DNA of 64,000 bases from Mansonella perstans (GCA_037074765.1 JBAMDO010000101.1:124001-188000), one strand, 5' to 3'; positions 17,443 through 31,800 are shown, numbered from the stretch's first letter. Program-made: numbers and translations. Notes: a model not told the origin generated them from the sequence alone.

Positions 17443-18781
17443 CTTTGCACACAAAATCTTGTGTCGGACAGTTCCAACTTTATTTAAAGCGTTAATGAAA
17501 TTTTGCAGAAATTAGCTGCTGAAGAGCGTTTTCATCTTTTACTTGTTATATGACGAAGTCTGTTTTCATCTGGAAATATTTACTATTTTGATAAACTGAT
17601 TTTGTACTGTGATATTGAAATCTTGGAGACAAACTTTTGTAGCTTTCTGAGGATTGGTCCCCCGTACGTTCTTTGATTGGCGTGTGTACCACCGGCATGG
17701 ATTTTGCTTATATTAGTGAAATCCTGGGTGGATCTGATTTGTTTTTATTTTTCAATTAAAAAAACTTAGCTTCGAACAATTAACTTATTAATTGCACTGC
17801 GATATTGCGAAGCTAAATCCTTTAGAAACTGTCGTACGATATGATCACTTAATCTAGACCGCATCATGCTATTAAACATCCTATTACAACTTTTTTTGGT
17901 AAAAAACAACTTTGGTAAAAGACGGTCATAAGATATCATTGCAAAATGAAATTTGGAGAACTAGAAATTACCAAATTGTGCGATGAATGAGATAGTCGTC
18001 ATTAATGTTCGGGGATTCCTGAAATTGATCGTCGTAACATAAATGTTTGAATTTCACCAATTTGGCAGAGTTCTCATTCATGCAATTTGCAGATGGCGGG
18101 CATTATTGTTGTTGCACCTACTGGTTCCTCATGCTTAGCGAGGTTTTTTTCGATATTGTTTGAAGATGGTAAGCAATTGGAACCATTGGCTTGCCTTTCA
18201 TCTGTCCTTTTTGTCAGATTTAGAGTGTTCGCACATCTGTTTGTCTTTTACAGTTTTGTGTCGGTGGTCATCAGAATCAATTCCTTTTTGCTGTTTCTCA
18301 TAAAATTAAAAGCTGCTGCTCTTAGTCTTAATGATTTTTAACTTTTCTTTGTTTTAGTTTGAAAGAAGTTTACCTTAATCACAATATTATTATACAAAAT
18401 GCCTTCCTCTTTTGATGAGGACAACCTTTTCCCAATCTTGTAACTCTAGCCTACACTATTTTCATTGCTTCATGCTTTGCATTCTGCAAGAATTTTGTGT
18501 ACATTTAGCTATCAAACTAAGTAGAAGAAAGATTTAACAGAATTTTTAAGAAATCTTTAGTCTACCACTTCACTCTTCTTGAATGATTCATTTGGGATAA
18601 GCCATGCGTTGCAAAAATCATGCAAAATTATACTATTTGTATCATTTGTTTGTCAAATCTCGTATTTATGCAAAATTATTGGTAAGTGCAAAGCGATAAA
18701 TGAGTATTGTTTTTTTCCCATGCGATTTTTCCGTTTATTTATAGAAACTTCCCCATTTATTTTGAGCTACCGACATTGTAC

Positions 18782-18940
18782 AGAACAAAGTACGATCTAG
18801 AAAGGCATAGCAACAATTGGGAGAAAGTATAATCCAGAAAGGTTTATAGCAACAGTTGGGCAGAAAGTACAAATTTAAAAAGATATAACAACAGTTGGGC
18901 AGAAAGTACAATCCAGAAAGACAAAGGCAATACTGGAAGG
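18782..18940. repeat. Tandem repeat, about 40-bp unit, roughly 4 copies
   Basis: The phrase AGAAAGTACAATCCAGAAAG, followed by a variable CATAGCAACAGTTGGGC part, recurs about every 40 bases with point changes and small indels. Confidence 0.8.
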
Positions 18941-21440
18941 AAATGTGTAAAATTTTTCAGCTTACTATTATATCCTGTAGTAGTGCTAAGGCATGTATAA
19001 TGTAAAGGTATTGCAGAATGATTTCTAGATATTGAGGTCTTTTCAATTCATCACGATCATATGCTTTATTTCAAAAATTTACATAAAATCCTAATGATAT
19101 GCAATAGCAAATTGAATGGGTCATAAAAACGACAGACCTGGAAAGTGCATTGTTGCTATAAACAGAGAAATGCATTTGTAAGGAACTGGCTAATCTCAGT
19201 GTTATCATGTATACAATTAAATGACCTCAGTCTTGTATCTTTAATAGTTAGTTTTTGAGGATTTTGATTAGATTTCATTTTTTCGATTCATAAATGACTC
19301 ACTGAACTACTGCAGCAACTTATTTGGGATGATTTATGCATTCTTATCAAGTTTACAGTAATGCATGGAGAAGAAATAGTTGTACAACAGAATTTGCCAT
19401 ACTTTACTTGGCTTGAATGACGGTGAGTACTGGTGAGAAATTCGTTGATCTTTAGAATGCTAAGCTAACTATCGATGCTTTGTTGCTGATAAGGTGATAA
19501 GATTGGAGTGATTGATATCTAACTGAACAACATATCGAATGATCTTGCCTCTTCAGATGTCCTTTGTCTGTCACACTAGTAGTCACTGATCGCAACCAGC
19601 ACATTTATCGGCTTGGGATGACCCGAAGAATCCCTACGATAATGAGTGAAACATGGAAAAATCTGATTTAATTACTATTTTTTCTGAAAAACGATGATTT
19701 CAGCACGAAATTAAAATTCGGAACAGTAAATTTTGGGAAGTTCAAAGCATTTCATTTAACTTTGCTGCGAATTATTAAAATGTGGAAAAGAGCCGAAATT
19801 ACGGCAAACTGGTCTATTTGTTTTCATTTCATTTTAATGTAGTGAAGAGAGTGACTGTGTGACAGGGAAAGTTCGTCATATGCCAAGCAAGTTTCACAAG
19901 AGCACTCATTTCTGATGATTTCCCTTGGTTTGCCAAATAATCAATTAATAGTTAAGTTTTCAGCTGTGAAAAAATTCGATAAATTTCTAATTATGGAAAA
20001 CTAACTTAAAATTATTTCAAACAAAACCAAATTTTATATGACAACAAATATTTGACTGATGGGTTTATTTGAAATCTATTGAAATGAAAATAAAATCATA
20101 TGGTACAAATTGTGTATTACATAGATCTGATCGTGACATGACTGATAGTAGCAGAAATTCTAATAAATCTTCCCTTCCCTTGCTTTAACCCTTCTTTTCA
20201 ATTCATTTCAGTTTAAAATTGCCCCCTTCCTTTATTTCCCAGTATTTGAACATAATGCATCTGTCCTTTGAGCCATTTTTGAATTCGTTCCTTTTTTTTT
20301 GTATTAAGATGATTCATCCTTCGGACAATTTGACAAATGGACATAGCCGATTTATCCACAAGAAATGAGCAAGATATTTCAATTTAATATTCCCTATAAA
20401 TTACCTACAAATGCATTATCTCACTCGGAAAACTTCTGATAGGTTGTGTCATCTGCATCAAGCGGATCCATCAAAAGAGTACAGCAAACATTAGTCCTTT
20501 TTGCTCGCAGCGTTGACAGTAATTACTATGAGGTCATCATTAAGAAGTCAGAAGGTATTAATGAAAATTCAGTCCTCACTAAGAAACGGTGATGGGCCAG
20601 GAGTTTCAATTTCTCAAATGTTACCTCCTCGTTTTTCTTACACAACTTAGTAATTACGACTGACCGTAAAAATGGACTTTCATCTTTTCATTGCAAACTC
20701 TTGCTTCTTTTACATTTGCCTATGAAAAGCATTGAATTTGTCGACAGCGCATTTTCGGGCTAATGTTGCTACAGCTTATTCAATAAATTTTTGGGTGCAT
20801 TGCTTGCTTGGTCAATTATCAAATGGTCAGTGATCAAACCATTCTACTGTTTATATATAAATTCCATTGTTTATATAAAGATCTATCCTTTCCTTACTTC
20901 TTTTACTTTTAGCCTTCAATAAACCATGTTGCTCTTTTCAACTGTCCTTTCTCTTTTACATTTAGGAAGATAGACTTTTAAAAAGTTTGTGATTTGGTAA
21001 TGCTGAGCCTAACAGAGGGACAAAATAAGACTTTCCTGAAGGAAGTACTTTGAGATTGTGATAGAAATTTCACGGTCAGCATTCCGTCCATCCTCAGTGA
21101 TGCTTTTAAATCTTTTATACAATGAAGAATCGTTTCTGGTCCCATTAATTAGCCACGTGAAGTAATTTGCATTTCAAACTAATAAAATTCATTGTTTATT
21201 TTTCTTCTACAAAATAGCCGCCAGTTTTGCGAGGAAATCATAAAGAAATCACTGAGATTACTTCGATGCTACTGGAATGAACATCTAGCGGGAATTCTTG
21301 TTACATATCCTGCTTTTCTCAGCAACGATAGGGTTAATTATCTGAAACAGGCAATTAGATAATAAGTGGTGACACATTTTTTTAACAACCTGGTGAAAAA
21401 ACTTTTCCTTCTTCATTTTTTTCCTACATTACTATTGCGA

Positions 21441-21524
<84 letters not shown>

Positions 21525-21570
21525 TATGTGTATGTATGTATGTATGTATGTATGTATGTATGTATGTATG

Positions 21571-21604
<34 letters not shown>

Positions 21605-21615
21605 TGTATGTATAT
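21441..21615. repeat. Compound (TG)n(TATG)n microsatellite
   Basis: About 35 TG units are followed by about 24 TATG units, with two TATATG interruptions. Long open frames on both strands here are artefacts of the repeat. Confidence 0.97.
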
Positions 21616-24402
21616 GCTTCTTGTCAGAAGAAGGTATGAAAGGCGACAGTGATGGAGGAGTGATTTGAACTGCTGAGCAGCTTTTGTGGGGGATCGAACT
21701 GAAGTTGGATATTTCTCCCTGCTAAGTTCTTTAAAAAAACTCTCTCTTGCACTATGAAATTTTGAAAATTTCCCTCTCATTTCATTTTTCTTCGCCAGAA
21801 AGATGCATAATGTGAAGATAATAAAAGGAAGGAAAGAGGTGGAAGTGATGATAGGCTCTACTGTCAAAAGCTAATTATCAGTGCCACTAATTATCACTGC
21901 CGCCTATCACTCTTACTTCATTTTCATTCTTCCCATTTCTTTTCTTCTCTTTTAGGAATTAGTCCTCAGCTACGGGAACACTACAAATAGATACGTCTCG
22001 AAGGCATTAAGGTAAAATCAAAAGTAGATCAGAAGTAATGAAATTCGAAAGTTTAAATTTTATATGAAATATGGTCAAGGCAGATTAAAGTTGTTGACAG
22101 GGCATGACAGATGTTTTGTTGTGTGTTAATTTTGCACTCTCATACGAAATTGCTATGAGCTTACAAGCACAAATCACTGATATGTCTAAGAACATCCAGA
22201 ACGCTAATTAAATTTCGATTGTTACTTTTCGATATGGATATTCAGTTCAAAAAATTTCAAGAAAATACTTGGTTACACATTGAAGTATTTTCCAAAAAGC
22301 ACAGAATGCATTTTCTTTGGCCTTGGACCAATTGATACATTTTTAAAAGCATGAAGGCTCACAAAAGAGCTTATTGGATGTGGCCTAGCTTATGAACCAT
22401 CAATGAACTGATCGAAATTGTCAGCATTATTCCTTAAAAACAGAGAAGCCTAAAGAAGCTCACTAAGGAAGTGATAGATTTTTCGTCTATTTATCATCCA
22501 GCTATTATTTATGATATTAAGTGTTATGTGTAAAATGTAATATGCAATGAATCAAATCCCGTTGAAATTTTCTTTTTTCCGGTTTCTGTAACGTGATCGT
22601 TGACCGCATGCAAACCTGTACATCTGCCAAATTTAATTTTAAACTGATTAGCTCTCGTGATTCCGTCTAATGGCCGACAAGCCATCATTTGAATGAGATG
22701 CTTGGAACTGCACAGTTTCACTTGGCTTATTTTTCTGATAGGATTTTCATTTGGAAATTTCTCGTTTTCATTGGACTGAGTGAAATGGATATAATTAGAC
22801 TGAAGTAATTTTCAACACTCTCATTTTAATTCTAAAAATTGTTTCTTTGCTTCGGTTTTTCATTGTTGGGGAAATCCTTCTTTTAGTCTTTTACTCCTTT
22901 CTGGGACTCCAATAAAAGAAAAAAGAGATTGCAAATTGAATTTCAGAAAAAATATCGCAGTGCTGAGACTTATTTCACATTTTAATTCAGTAATGTTGCC
23001 TAGTATTACAGCAGCAAGACTGAAAGGTTACAGTCACTGATCTATCACTGATCTGATCACAGATCTATTTGGCATGAAACGAATTTCCAGAATTTATAAC
23101 AGGTCTTTAAGTTAACCAAATCCAACATTCGATGAATGAATTAAACAGTTGATATATTTGAATATTCCACATCGGGAAGCTTATATGCTTGGCAGTATCC
23201 GGCATATGATTTCAGTGACTGTTTGCACTTATCAGGAATTCCGGGAATTCATCAGAAGATTTGTGCGTATTATCTTTTTCACTTTTGGATCAATCATTCA
23301 TAAATGGTAAGACCAATTGTAGCGAATTTTGGTCGCAGTGTGTGTAATGCTTAAAGAATTGCTTCCTTAAAGTTATTTTCTAACTGTTTTCCTCTCAAAG
23401 TAAGCAGCTTGTAATCTTTGATAAAAATGTTTGTGAATTGTGCTTTGCCCACAATAATTTTTCCATAATTTCTTTTCAGCTTTAAAAATTGAAATTCCTT
23501 CAATAGTTGTTAATGTATTTGGCATATGTTTGAATTTTTTTGCTTCAATGTTTCGTCACACTGAAGTCATTTATTCTTGCGAAGGACTTCCTCTTCTCTT
23601 CAAGTCAAATTCCTTCCATCGTAGTCTTTCAGAATACGAAAATCACTTGGATGTTTCTTTTCACTTCCTCCTGTCCCATTGAACTTCCTCCTATGTAATT
23701 CAATTTCTTTTTTTAAAAACTAGAAGAATGGGGAAATGAAAATGCTTCTGCCTGGCAAGCTAAACTAGTGAAAAGTATGTACAGCGATGAATTCAAGTTG
23801 TTCGAATCATTGGAAACTACATTCTGATAACTACAGCGTTTGATATGATGATTTGCTTGAGAAGGAGATACACTGCCATTCCGGAAGTAGTCATGTTGTC
23901 AGCCGACAAATCATTCTGCTTAACATCTGTCATCGTCGGTTGCAGTTTCATTGCCATTATTATCACTTCAATATTTCATAATATGAAAAGCATCAGAATT
24001 TATTTTGTACATTCGTAATTAATTGCATTCATAATTAGCTTGAAAATCTATTTAAATTAAAACATGATTTTTATGTGAAGTGTATTTAATTGGACATCAT
24101 CCTACAATCCTTCTATTACTATATATCAGATAAATTGATATAGAGATAAAACAAACTACGAAAAATGGGGAGAGAGGGAGAGAGGAAGGAGGAATTAGGT
24201 AGAAAGGATTCAGGATATTAGTAGAAGAGATTGCTTCATCTCTTTTCTTAGATGTATGAAACTTTCCGAACCAAAAATTTCATTACATAAGTTCAGTATT
24301 CCATGCTGAACTTTAATTTTACAAATCCTTCATATTCGCACAGTTTTCAATCAAATATTTATGGACCCGGTTGACGTGGTTGACAGGGCTTAACACTTTT
24401 CT

Positions 24403-24457
24403 CTTTTTGAAACTTTCATTTCATTGTTTCCTTTTGAAACTTTCATTTCATTGTTTA
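24403..24457. repeat. Two-copy direct repeat of about 27 bp
   Basis: CTTTTTGAAACTTTCATTTC continuing to ATTGTTT occurs twice back to back with almost no change. Confidence 0.75.
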
Positions 24458-25731
24458 CGGAAGAGATATTCCAATTGCTCTGAGAACTTTTTGTATTTGG
24501 CGGAGAGAGGGAACTTCACACTGTATTATCGTAATCTCTTTTCGTCTTTTTCTGTGGAAGATTTCAGTTAAGCAATAATCGTTCTTGTCACCTCTCACTT
24601 TCCTGTGGATATTGTTCTTAAATTGACATTAGAAATGTTATTGTTACTAATTAATGATTTGATGAGAAATTAAGCTGAGTCTTCATCACAAACCATTTAA
24701 CTCATTTGAAATCATCCGCCATTGAATCGTTTGAAAGTTAAGAATGCGCCTTGAAAAGTATATATAAATATATGTGAGCGGTTTGCAAAGTATGTGATAT
24801 ATATCGGATTGGGTTGCATATCAGGCTAATTAATTGGACCGGTTGGCACCAGTGTCTGAAAATTATGACAGCTTTAAGCAAGACTTTCAATTGCCAACAT
24901 TGATACTTCCCCTGAAGCAATTTATTTAATTTTTTTCTTGTATTAGAAGCTGAGATTTTAAATATTCTTTTTCAATTAAATGTTGCATGTTTATCCTTCA
25001 TTACAATAATAAATGGATTTAATTATTACTTCGAAAGAGAAAGAAAGAAAAAACAGCAGCACTTTATTTAAATTAGATAGTAGCATTGGACTGATGGCAA
25101 TTCCGCTGTTCTTTCTTCCGAGTCTGAAGCAATTAATATTCCTCACCGAGGAATTATTGGAAATATTTCCATTAAGTGGAATGAAAAACACAAAAGAACC
25201 GTAGAAATTCTTCATAAAGGCTCATTTGAATAATCGGATTATTCACACCCAAATATTTGAGTTGAAATTAGAAATTTGTTCCATTTAGAAAAGGACACAT
25301 TTCTGATCTGATCTAAATACAAATGCGACATTGCCATTTTCGGGAAGTGTGTCTTTGAGCTGTTTTTCCAATTAATACAAACAAGTGTTTATTATTATGC
25401 GGAATGCTTTATGTTTTAGCTTAAGCTTGGATTGTATGCTCACTCTACTACATAGATCATATCGATTAACCCACAGATGACATGACTCATTGTTTGTTTA
25501 GTTTGACACCTATTTGTATGAGTCATCCTGTTATCTTATTACCCCTAACATATTCAATGCTTCATTATCTCCAGCATTTGGCTAGCAACGGAGTCCCTCG
25601 TCAACAGCGACTTTCTGGACTGGCGACTTCATCAGCAGAGTTTGAAAGAGAGAAATTTCAGAAAAATAAATTCCTCTTTAAGAAAGAGTTTCTTCATTTT
25701 GCTAATTGGAACTTATTACAAATACCAGTGA

Positions 25732-25830
25732 ACTGATAAGCAGTATGATGAAGAGACCGCTCATTTCACTGATAAGCAGTGTGATGAAGAGACCGTGCAT
25801 TTCACTGATAAGCAGTGTGATGGAGAAACC
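25732..25830. repeat. 36-bp tandem repeat containing a GATA core, 2.8 copies
   Basis: Copies begin at 25732, 25768 and 25804. Each opens with ACTGATAAGCAG and continues TGTGATGAAGAGACCG with few changes. The period is 36 bases (12 codons), so an open frame passes through, but no flanking exon structure was found. Confidence 0.85.
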
Positions 25831-27255
25831 TTCCTGGAATGCAAAAAATTCGGCAAAAAGAGTGTCTGTTTTTCAGAGACTTTATTATTCAGTCTTTTTT
25901 TTGAGGGAGAAAGAACGAACAGAAAGATTTTTCATTTTTTTGCATGAATGAAAAGAAGGGAAGAAAAACTAAAAGACTTGAAATATTTACGGACAATGAG
26001 AGATAGAAAAGAAAAAAACGATGCAAAGAATTTACATAGTCATAGCTACTAATGCCATATAATCACTTTAATCTGATAGCAGGGAACATTTTAGCTTTTG
26101 TCATCTTCCGGAAGTCTTTCACGGATCTATTGTCACAATATATATCTTAAGTAAATGAAATGAAACATTACTGTTCCTTTTCTTATTTCATTTTCAAAGT
26201 AAACTACAAAATCTTTTAACGTTTTTCAAACGAACAACAAATAATATTAGTGCTCCTACACTAATTTGTCTAAATGTTCTTATATTTAATTTTTGATCAA
26301 ATCACTAGAAAGTTGAAAATAGCACTGAGGCAGTTAGGCTTTTTGCAACACTTTAATGGCTGAGCTCCAAAGCCTTACTCTCTCCATTAGGCTTTCTGAG
26401 ACTTTTGCATGCAAATCAATAAAGCAATCAAATGGTATGTTACTGTGGAGCTTGTAAATTAGTATAAATATTTGCTTTACGTTCTTGAGCACTTCCGATC
26501 ACCGAAAGAATTTTGTATAATAAATACTCAAATCTTACTTCACAGAAAAAGTCATTTCGAATTTGCAGTTTTTGAAAATTGGCTCAAAATTTTCTAAACA
26601 AATTCCTCTTTCAAATTCAAGAAAATGAGGAGTATCTCTCAAACAAGTCTATCATCCAGATTTCAATCATCCAGAAAGCCAATTATGACTAGACTTTCAG
26701 TTTCCTCTATTCCAAACTTCTATTCTTTTCTGATTTCGATCAGATAAGTAACTGAATCAATATAACATCATAAATTCCTGAAATTTGAAAATTTGAAATG
26801 AATGTTCGTTGACATGTGCGAATGCAAGAAATCTCGGGTGTTCCAAGAGAAATCCTTGGATTTCCAAACCCTATGCATACATATAGAAACTCAGACAAAA
26901 TATGTCCGAAAACTACTTGCAAATAAAAATATATTATTAATTTTTTGACATTATTATGTTGTAGTTACTCATTTTGTTGGATTCCAACAGAAAAGAAATC
27001 GAAAGGTTAAAAAAACTTTATTAAATTCCAATTGCCAACTTTTTTCGGATGTCTAAAGTATTTTTTCCTATTAAAGTCCAAGTTTCATATAGCTTTCTAC
27101 CTGTTTAAGCCGACTAAAATTCTTCCAAAAGTGAAACTAAATTTCGGAAGTCATTTTGATTTGTAGTAATAATCCCAGACACTTGATGCCGTTGATTTCC
27201 AGTTTGACATAGTGAAATAAATGCGAATTCGATGCCAAATGCTTCTTTCTTCTAA

Positions 27256-27342
27256 TCCCTCTTAATTGCTGTGCAAGCCATAGCGGACAAAAAGTTCATC
27301 TCCCTTAATTGCTGTACAGACTATAGCGGGCAAAAAGTTCAT
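27256..27342. repeat. Two-copy direct repeat of about 43 bp
   Basis: The phrase CTTAATTGCTGTGCAAGCCA continuing to AGCGGACAAAAAGTTCAT is repeated immediately with a handful of substitutions. Confidence 0.8.
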
Positions 27343-27680
27343 TGCTGCAATCATAGCAGTATGGCTGAAAAACAAAAATCATTGTGCACTGTTTCGAACT
27401 GTTTCTGAGCAAAGAAATGCAAAGAAAAGTATATGAATTGCTTTTTGCTTTCTTTCAAGTAAGCCATTTGCATTTTCTCTTAAAAGAGATCAGAAAATAA
27501 AAACAACATTGAATATGAGAAGGGATGGCGTCCAGTAGTACTCTTTCGGCTATACCAATCAAATGGCCCTTTGCCTCGATTCTGCTTTTCACATAAGCGA
27601 TCGTTATAGCCATCTCTCCGAATTAAATAAACTCCTCTGCTTTTTCACCCCGTAATATGAATTTCATTTATGTTCAAAAT

Positions 27681-27706
27681 TCTCTCTCTCTCTCTCTCTC
27701 TCTCTC
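27681..27706. repeat. (CT)n microsatellite
   Basis: About 13 uninterrupted CT units, intergenic, 1.1 kb upstream of the ADAM start codon. Confidence 0.9.
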
Positions 27707-28810
27707 ATGTTCAGTTGCCATCTAGAGTGTACAAAGTATAGCTAGGACGGAAAAAGTCTCGTATAATTTCCGCGGAACATATCGATTTACTAAGGATAAG
27801 AGATATTCTTGGAGTCATTAGCCATCATGTTCAGCTCGTCATAATTGCTGGATTTTTGGAATTTCAGTACAACCCTAAATAAATCAGGCACGACCCCGTA
27901 ATCGGAGAAGTTTAAAACTGTCATCCTGGATAGTAGTACTAATACTGCATTCATTATCCTGCAATACTGGAAAACAAATTTTCCTTCTCATTATGCTGCC
28001 ACACAGCAATTCAAAATTAAATAATAGTTATGTACTCGGCAAATATACTATTATCGTTATCATATCAGCACAGGCTATTCCACATTGGTCAAATTAAATC
28101 TCGATTCCTTTGCTGTCTTAGCTTTCCACAAGTTTCATTTCCTGATACATTGAATACTCGGGATTCTAGAATCACTTCATTCTTCCTTTGTCTATAGATG
28201 GAATAAGTGAAAATATAATGATTTGTATCCAATTCAGTCCATTCATTTGCATTTATGTCACATGCAAAATATGCAAACTCTTTCTGCAAACGTTGTTATT
28301 ACTTCAATTTCCATCAAGCAGTGCTTCGATGTTTTGTTATATTGCGGAATAAAGCCAACTTGAATTGCTACTACTAGAGGTCATTGCATTGTACATAGCT
28401 CCAAAGTTCTTTTTTTTTTTTAATTACGTGATATATGAAGTGGTCAAAGGATATTTTACATTCAGCAATACAAGAAATGAACTGTTAATAATGATGGTCA
28501 GCAGAAATATGACCTCTAATAGTATTGTATATTGCATTGTAGCTAACTGAGTAATACTTTGAGCAGGAATGTTTTAAACAAAATAATTTCAGTGATTTTC
28601 GAATTTATTATTTTTTAAATTAATTTTGAATAATTTTTTCAAAAATTTCAGATTGATTCAAATGATTCTACTCATTTAAAGATCTGATATGATTATTGTG
28701 TCGCATATGCTTAGTGGTAGATTCCTCCACCCAATCATCAATCTCAATCTACCGATGCGATGACAGTCACTGCGATCTGTTGCTGATACTCCCATTGAAT
28801 GACATTATCA

Positions 28811-31800
28811 ATGACTACATCTATTTTCGCCCTTCTAATCATTTCATTTTTTCATCTAACTTCAGCACAGTCAGTCGCTGGTTTGAATGTCACTTATGAA
28901 GTAAATTTAATTTATTTATGAAAAACTGCAATAATTACTTTTTGTCAATTTTTAAGCGATCACAGAGAAAGTAAAAGTTTCCAACAAATCATTAACAAAG
29001 AATGCAATGATAACAATTAGCATTTATTAGCAGAAAAAACAAAATATGTGTTTGATGTAAGTTAAACTGATCTAAAGTTACTAGATTAATTTGGAATGTC
29101 GTTGCAGTTGAAATTGAGTATAATTGACCTTTTATTCAAATTGACCCTTCATTCAAATTGAAAAATTTCACTGAATGGCAATTTTCCTAATTAGCTTTCA
29201 TCCGACTGGATTTAGAATAACTGGTAACTTTTCCGCTTTGTTTTTTAACTCATTGCGTCGTTTTCAGTCAAATATTACGGATCATCATCGTCATCTTGAA
29301 GGAATATCACGGCGATCACGTCGTGAGCCAGCCGTGTGGGGTGAACCGGCACCGGATTACAGTGGTGCTCAACTTAATGACTATGTACACTTCCTCAACG
29401 CTCTCATTTTCGTTGATTCTAAGATTGTATGTCTTTTTGAGATGTCCTCAGTTTTAGACGAAAAGTAAGGAAGTCTGAGATAGTTTTAATCTTCGTGTAA
29501 TTTTTCGATCCATTAGATTGGAATGCTCTACTGAATGATAATCTTGAGATGGCTCACTGCATAGTTTGTCATCAAGCACATCTCTTGTAATAGTTCCTCT
29601 TTTTACTCCGGTAAGTTCAAAGAGAATTCTTTCAAATATCTATTTGCAACTAATTAATTGCAGACTAATCATTATGGCTCCGATGTGGATAAAGTAAAGA
29701 GCGATGTGATGAAATTGGTCCAAGAAGCTAACAATGTAAGTTTTCATTCAACTTCTGTCACTCTAAAACATGTGCTGTTGTTACTCATTGTGTCAACATC
29801 CTCATCTTTTTAGAATTTATATTTTGGTTGCAGTATTTTTATCAAATAAATATTCGAATAATTGTGGTGGATATATTACAAACATATCGTAATGACCTCA
29901 GTTTGTATTCTTTTGAAGAACACAGAAATCGTAGGTAAGCATACATATCCCTTTTATTGATATTAGCAAAATTTCAATAATTTCAAGCAATATACTAATT
30001 GTGATAAAGATATGACATTTGTTTTTCAAACTTGACTAAGGACTTATCAGAGCAGAGCTTTTAATGAAGTTGCAAAAACTAATGCAAGGGATATATTCCA
30101 GGTAAGTTTAAAATGTCATCCCTTTCAGCCAAGTTTTCTGTTTCCTTAATAGTAGCTGAGAGTGATCTTCTCATTTCGACTTGCTTACTGCTTCCAGGAA
30201 CTGCGCAGAATGCTATCACATTGTAGTAAACAAAATTTTTTTTCCTGGAAATTCCTGATCATTTTCCATGACACCCAAAAGTATTCAAATTAAATTTTGC
30301 TAAGGAGAAATGATTATTCTTTTATTTTTCTCATCACTCCCATTATCATTCAGAGAAATATTCGAGGTTTCCCTTTCTCGAACTCTTAAATATTCCAATT
30401 TCTTCTGCCTTTGTTTTCTGGGAAAAAAGAAGTGTGATTGAATTTAAAATTACAAATGAAGGAAACAGCCGCAAAGTAAGTCTTAACTTGAAGAGCACTG
30501 ATGTCATGTAAAGCTTTTCAATTTTGGCTTTAAGCTTTAAATTACACTGTTAACTTAATTTCGAATCTTTTATTTTTTCAGAATATCAAAATTACCTTCC
30601 CATGATTTCGCTGTTTTAATTTCACATCGTTATGCCGGTGGATTAGCATTTGTTAATGGCATGTGTACCTCAAAGAATGTTATGTTGTGCGGGGTATGTT
30701 TACATTTCATCGCTCCCAATTGAATTTTGCTCGAAACTTCTTAATACATCAAAACTTTTGAAATTTTTTTTTGAAAAATTTGATCTTTCTTTAACTTTGG
30801 GGTGGTTAGAAGTGAATACAAAAATGGTTTAAACTTTTCCAAACCTTAAGGAAGATTAATTTTCAGTTTTATCCACATGATCCATCCGCGATGGGTGGTA
30901 TATTTTTCCACGAAGTGGCACATCTTCTTGGCGTAGCTCATCGTAATACAACTGATCCAATCGATGTACCAAACTGTTATTGTCCAGTAATTCAAAGTAC
31001 TACTATTTCTGGATGCCTTAAAATACCGTATGTTTCAAGAGAAAGTTGCAAGAAAATTTGGGAGAAATTCTGCCAGTTTCGATTAATTTTGAATATTGTA
31101 GAATTTTTCTTATCTATTTGAAAATTATCCAGTTCAGAATTACCGTCATTTCTTTCTTAATGACCGTAACCGCGAGGTAGAAGGACTTGCAAAATATTTA
31201 CGCTTAAGTTGACTTATGCAGAGGTTACGATCATGACTGTACGTTGCAACAGATGGTGAATATGCTGGAGAAGAATCGTTGCCTGAGGCATATTAAGACT
31301 ACGAGTTTCTTCTTCACGCAGCATGAGGTTGAGAAATCGTTGCCGCTTTGCGGTAATGGTATCATCGAAGGTAAGGAGGAATGCGACTGTGGTTTGCATA
31401 AACTGTGTTACAATTGGAACTGTCGTGCCAAAGATTGCTTGCAGATTGTGAAAACTTGGCAGATGGTAAGTTGGTGTCGATGAAGTGAAGTAAAGATGAG
31501 TTAATTAACACAATCTTAAGGTTAAAGAAAATTTGTTGAAAGGAAGACTGGGATAGACGCTGTAAAAGACGACGGTTGATTTTTGTTATGAGATATCAGA
31601 TCATATTTTGGTTTCATTTCACGTTGAACTTATTGAATCTGTAGGTCTCATCAGATCAAACTTCACTCTCACTCTTTATGTTTGATTCCTTCGATTCGCA
31701 ATATCTCGTATCGTATCGTAATATCTTCTATTCTCGTGAAAAAAGCTTGAAAAAGTCTTTTGATAAAATTTTTAAAAAGCATGAAATTGCTTTGGAATAT

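Larger units (their letters stand above)
17443..28810. other. Large gene-poor region (11.4 kb)
   Basis: I found no exon chain with matching splice signals and no recognisable domain on either strand. Open frames are short and isolated, and the longest lie in TG/TATG repeats. It contains several minor tandem repeats, which are listed separately. It may hold long 5' UTRs, regulatory DNA of the ADAM gene, or a non-coding transcript that cannot be seen from sequence alone. Confidence 0.5.

Noticed and set aside
21366..21867. Long open frames of Cys-Val, Tyr-Val and His-Thr-Tyr-Ile repeats on both strands
   Set aside because: They are translations of the (TG)n(TATG)n microsatellite and have no splice partners.
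30041..30101. Alternative acceptor for the fifth ADAM exon at 30041
   Set aside because: It leaves a phase clash with the next exon. Using the acceptor at 30051 restores a continuous frame with the ADAM-like sequence RAELLMKLQKLMQ.
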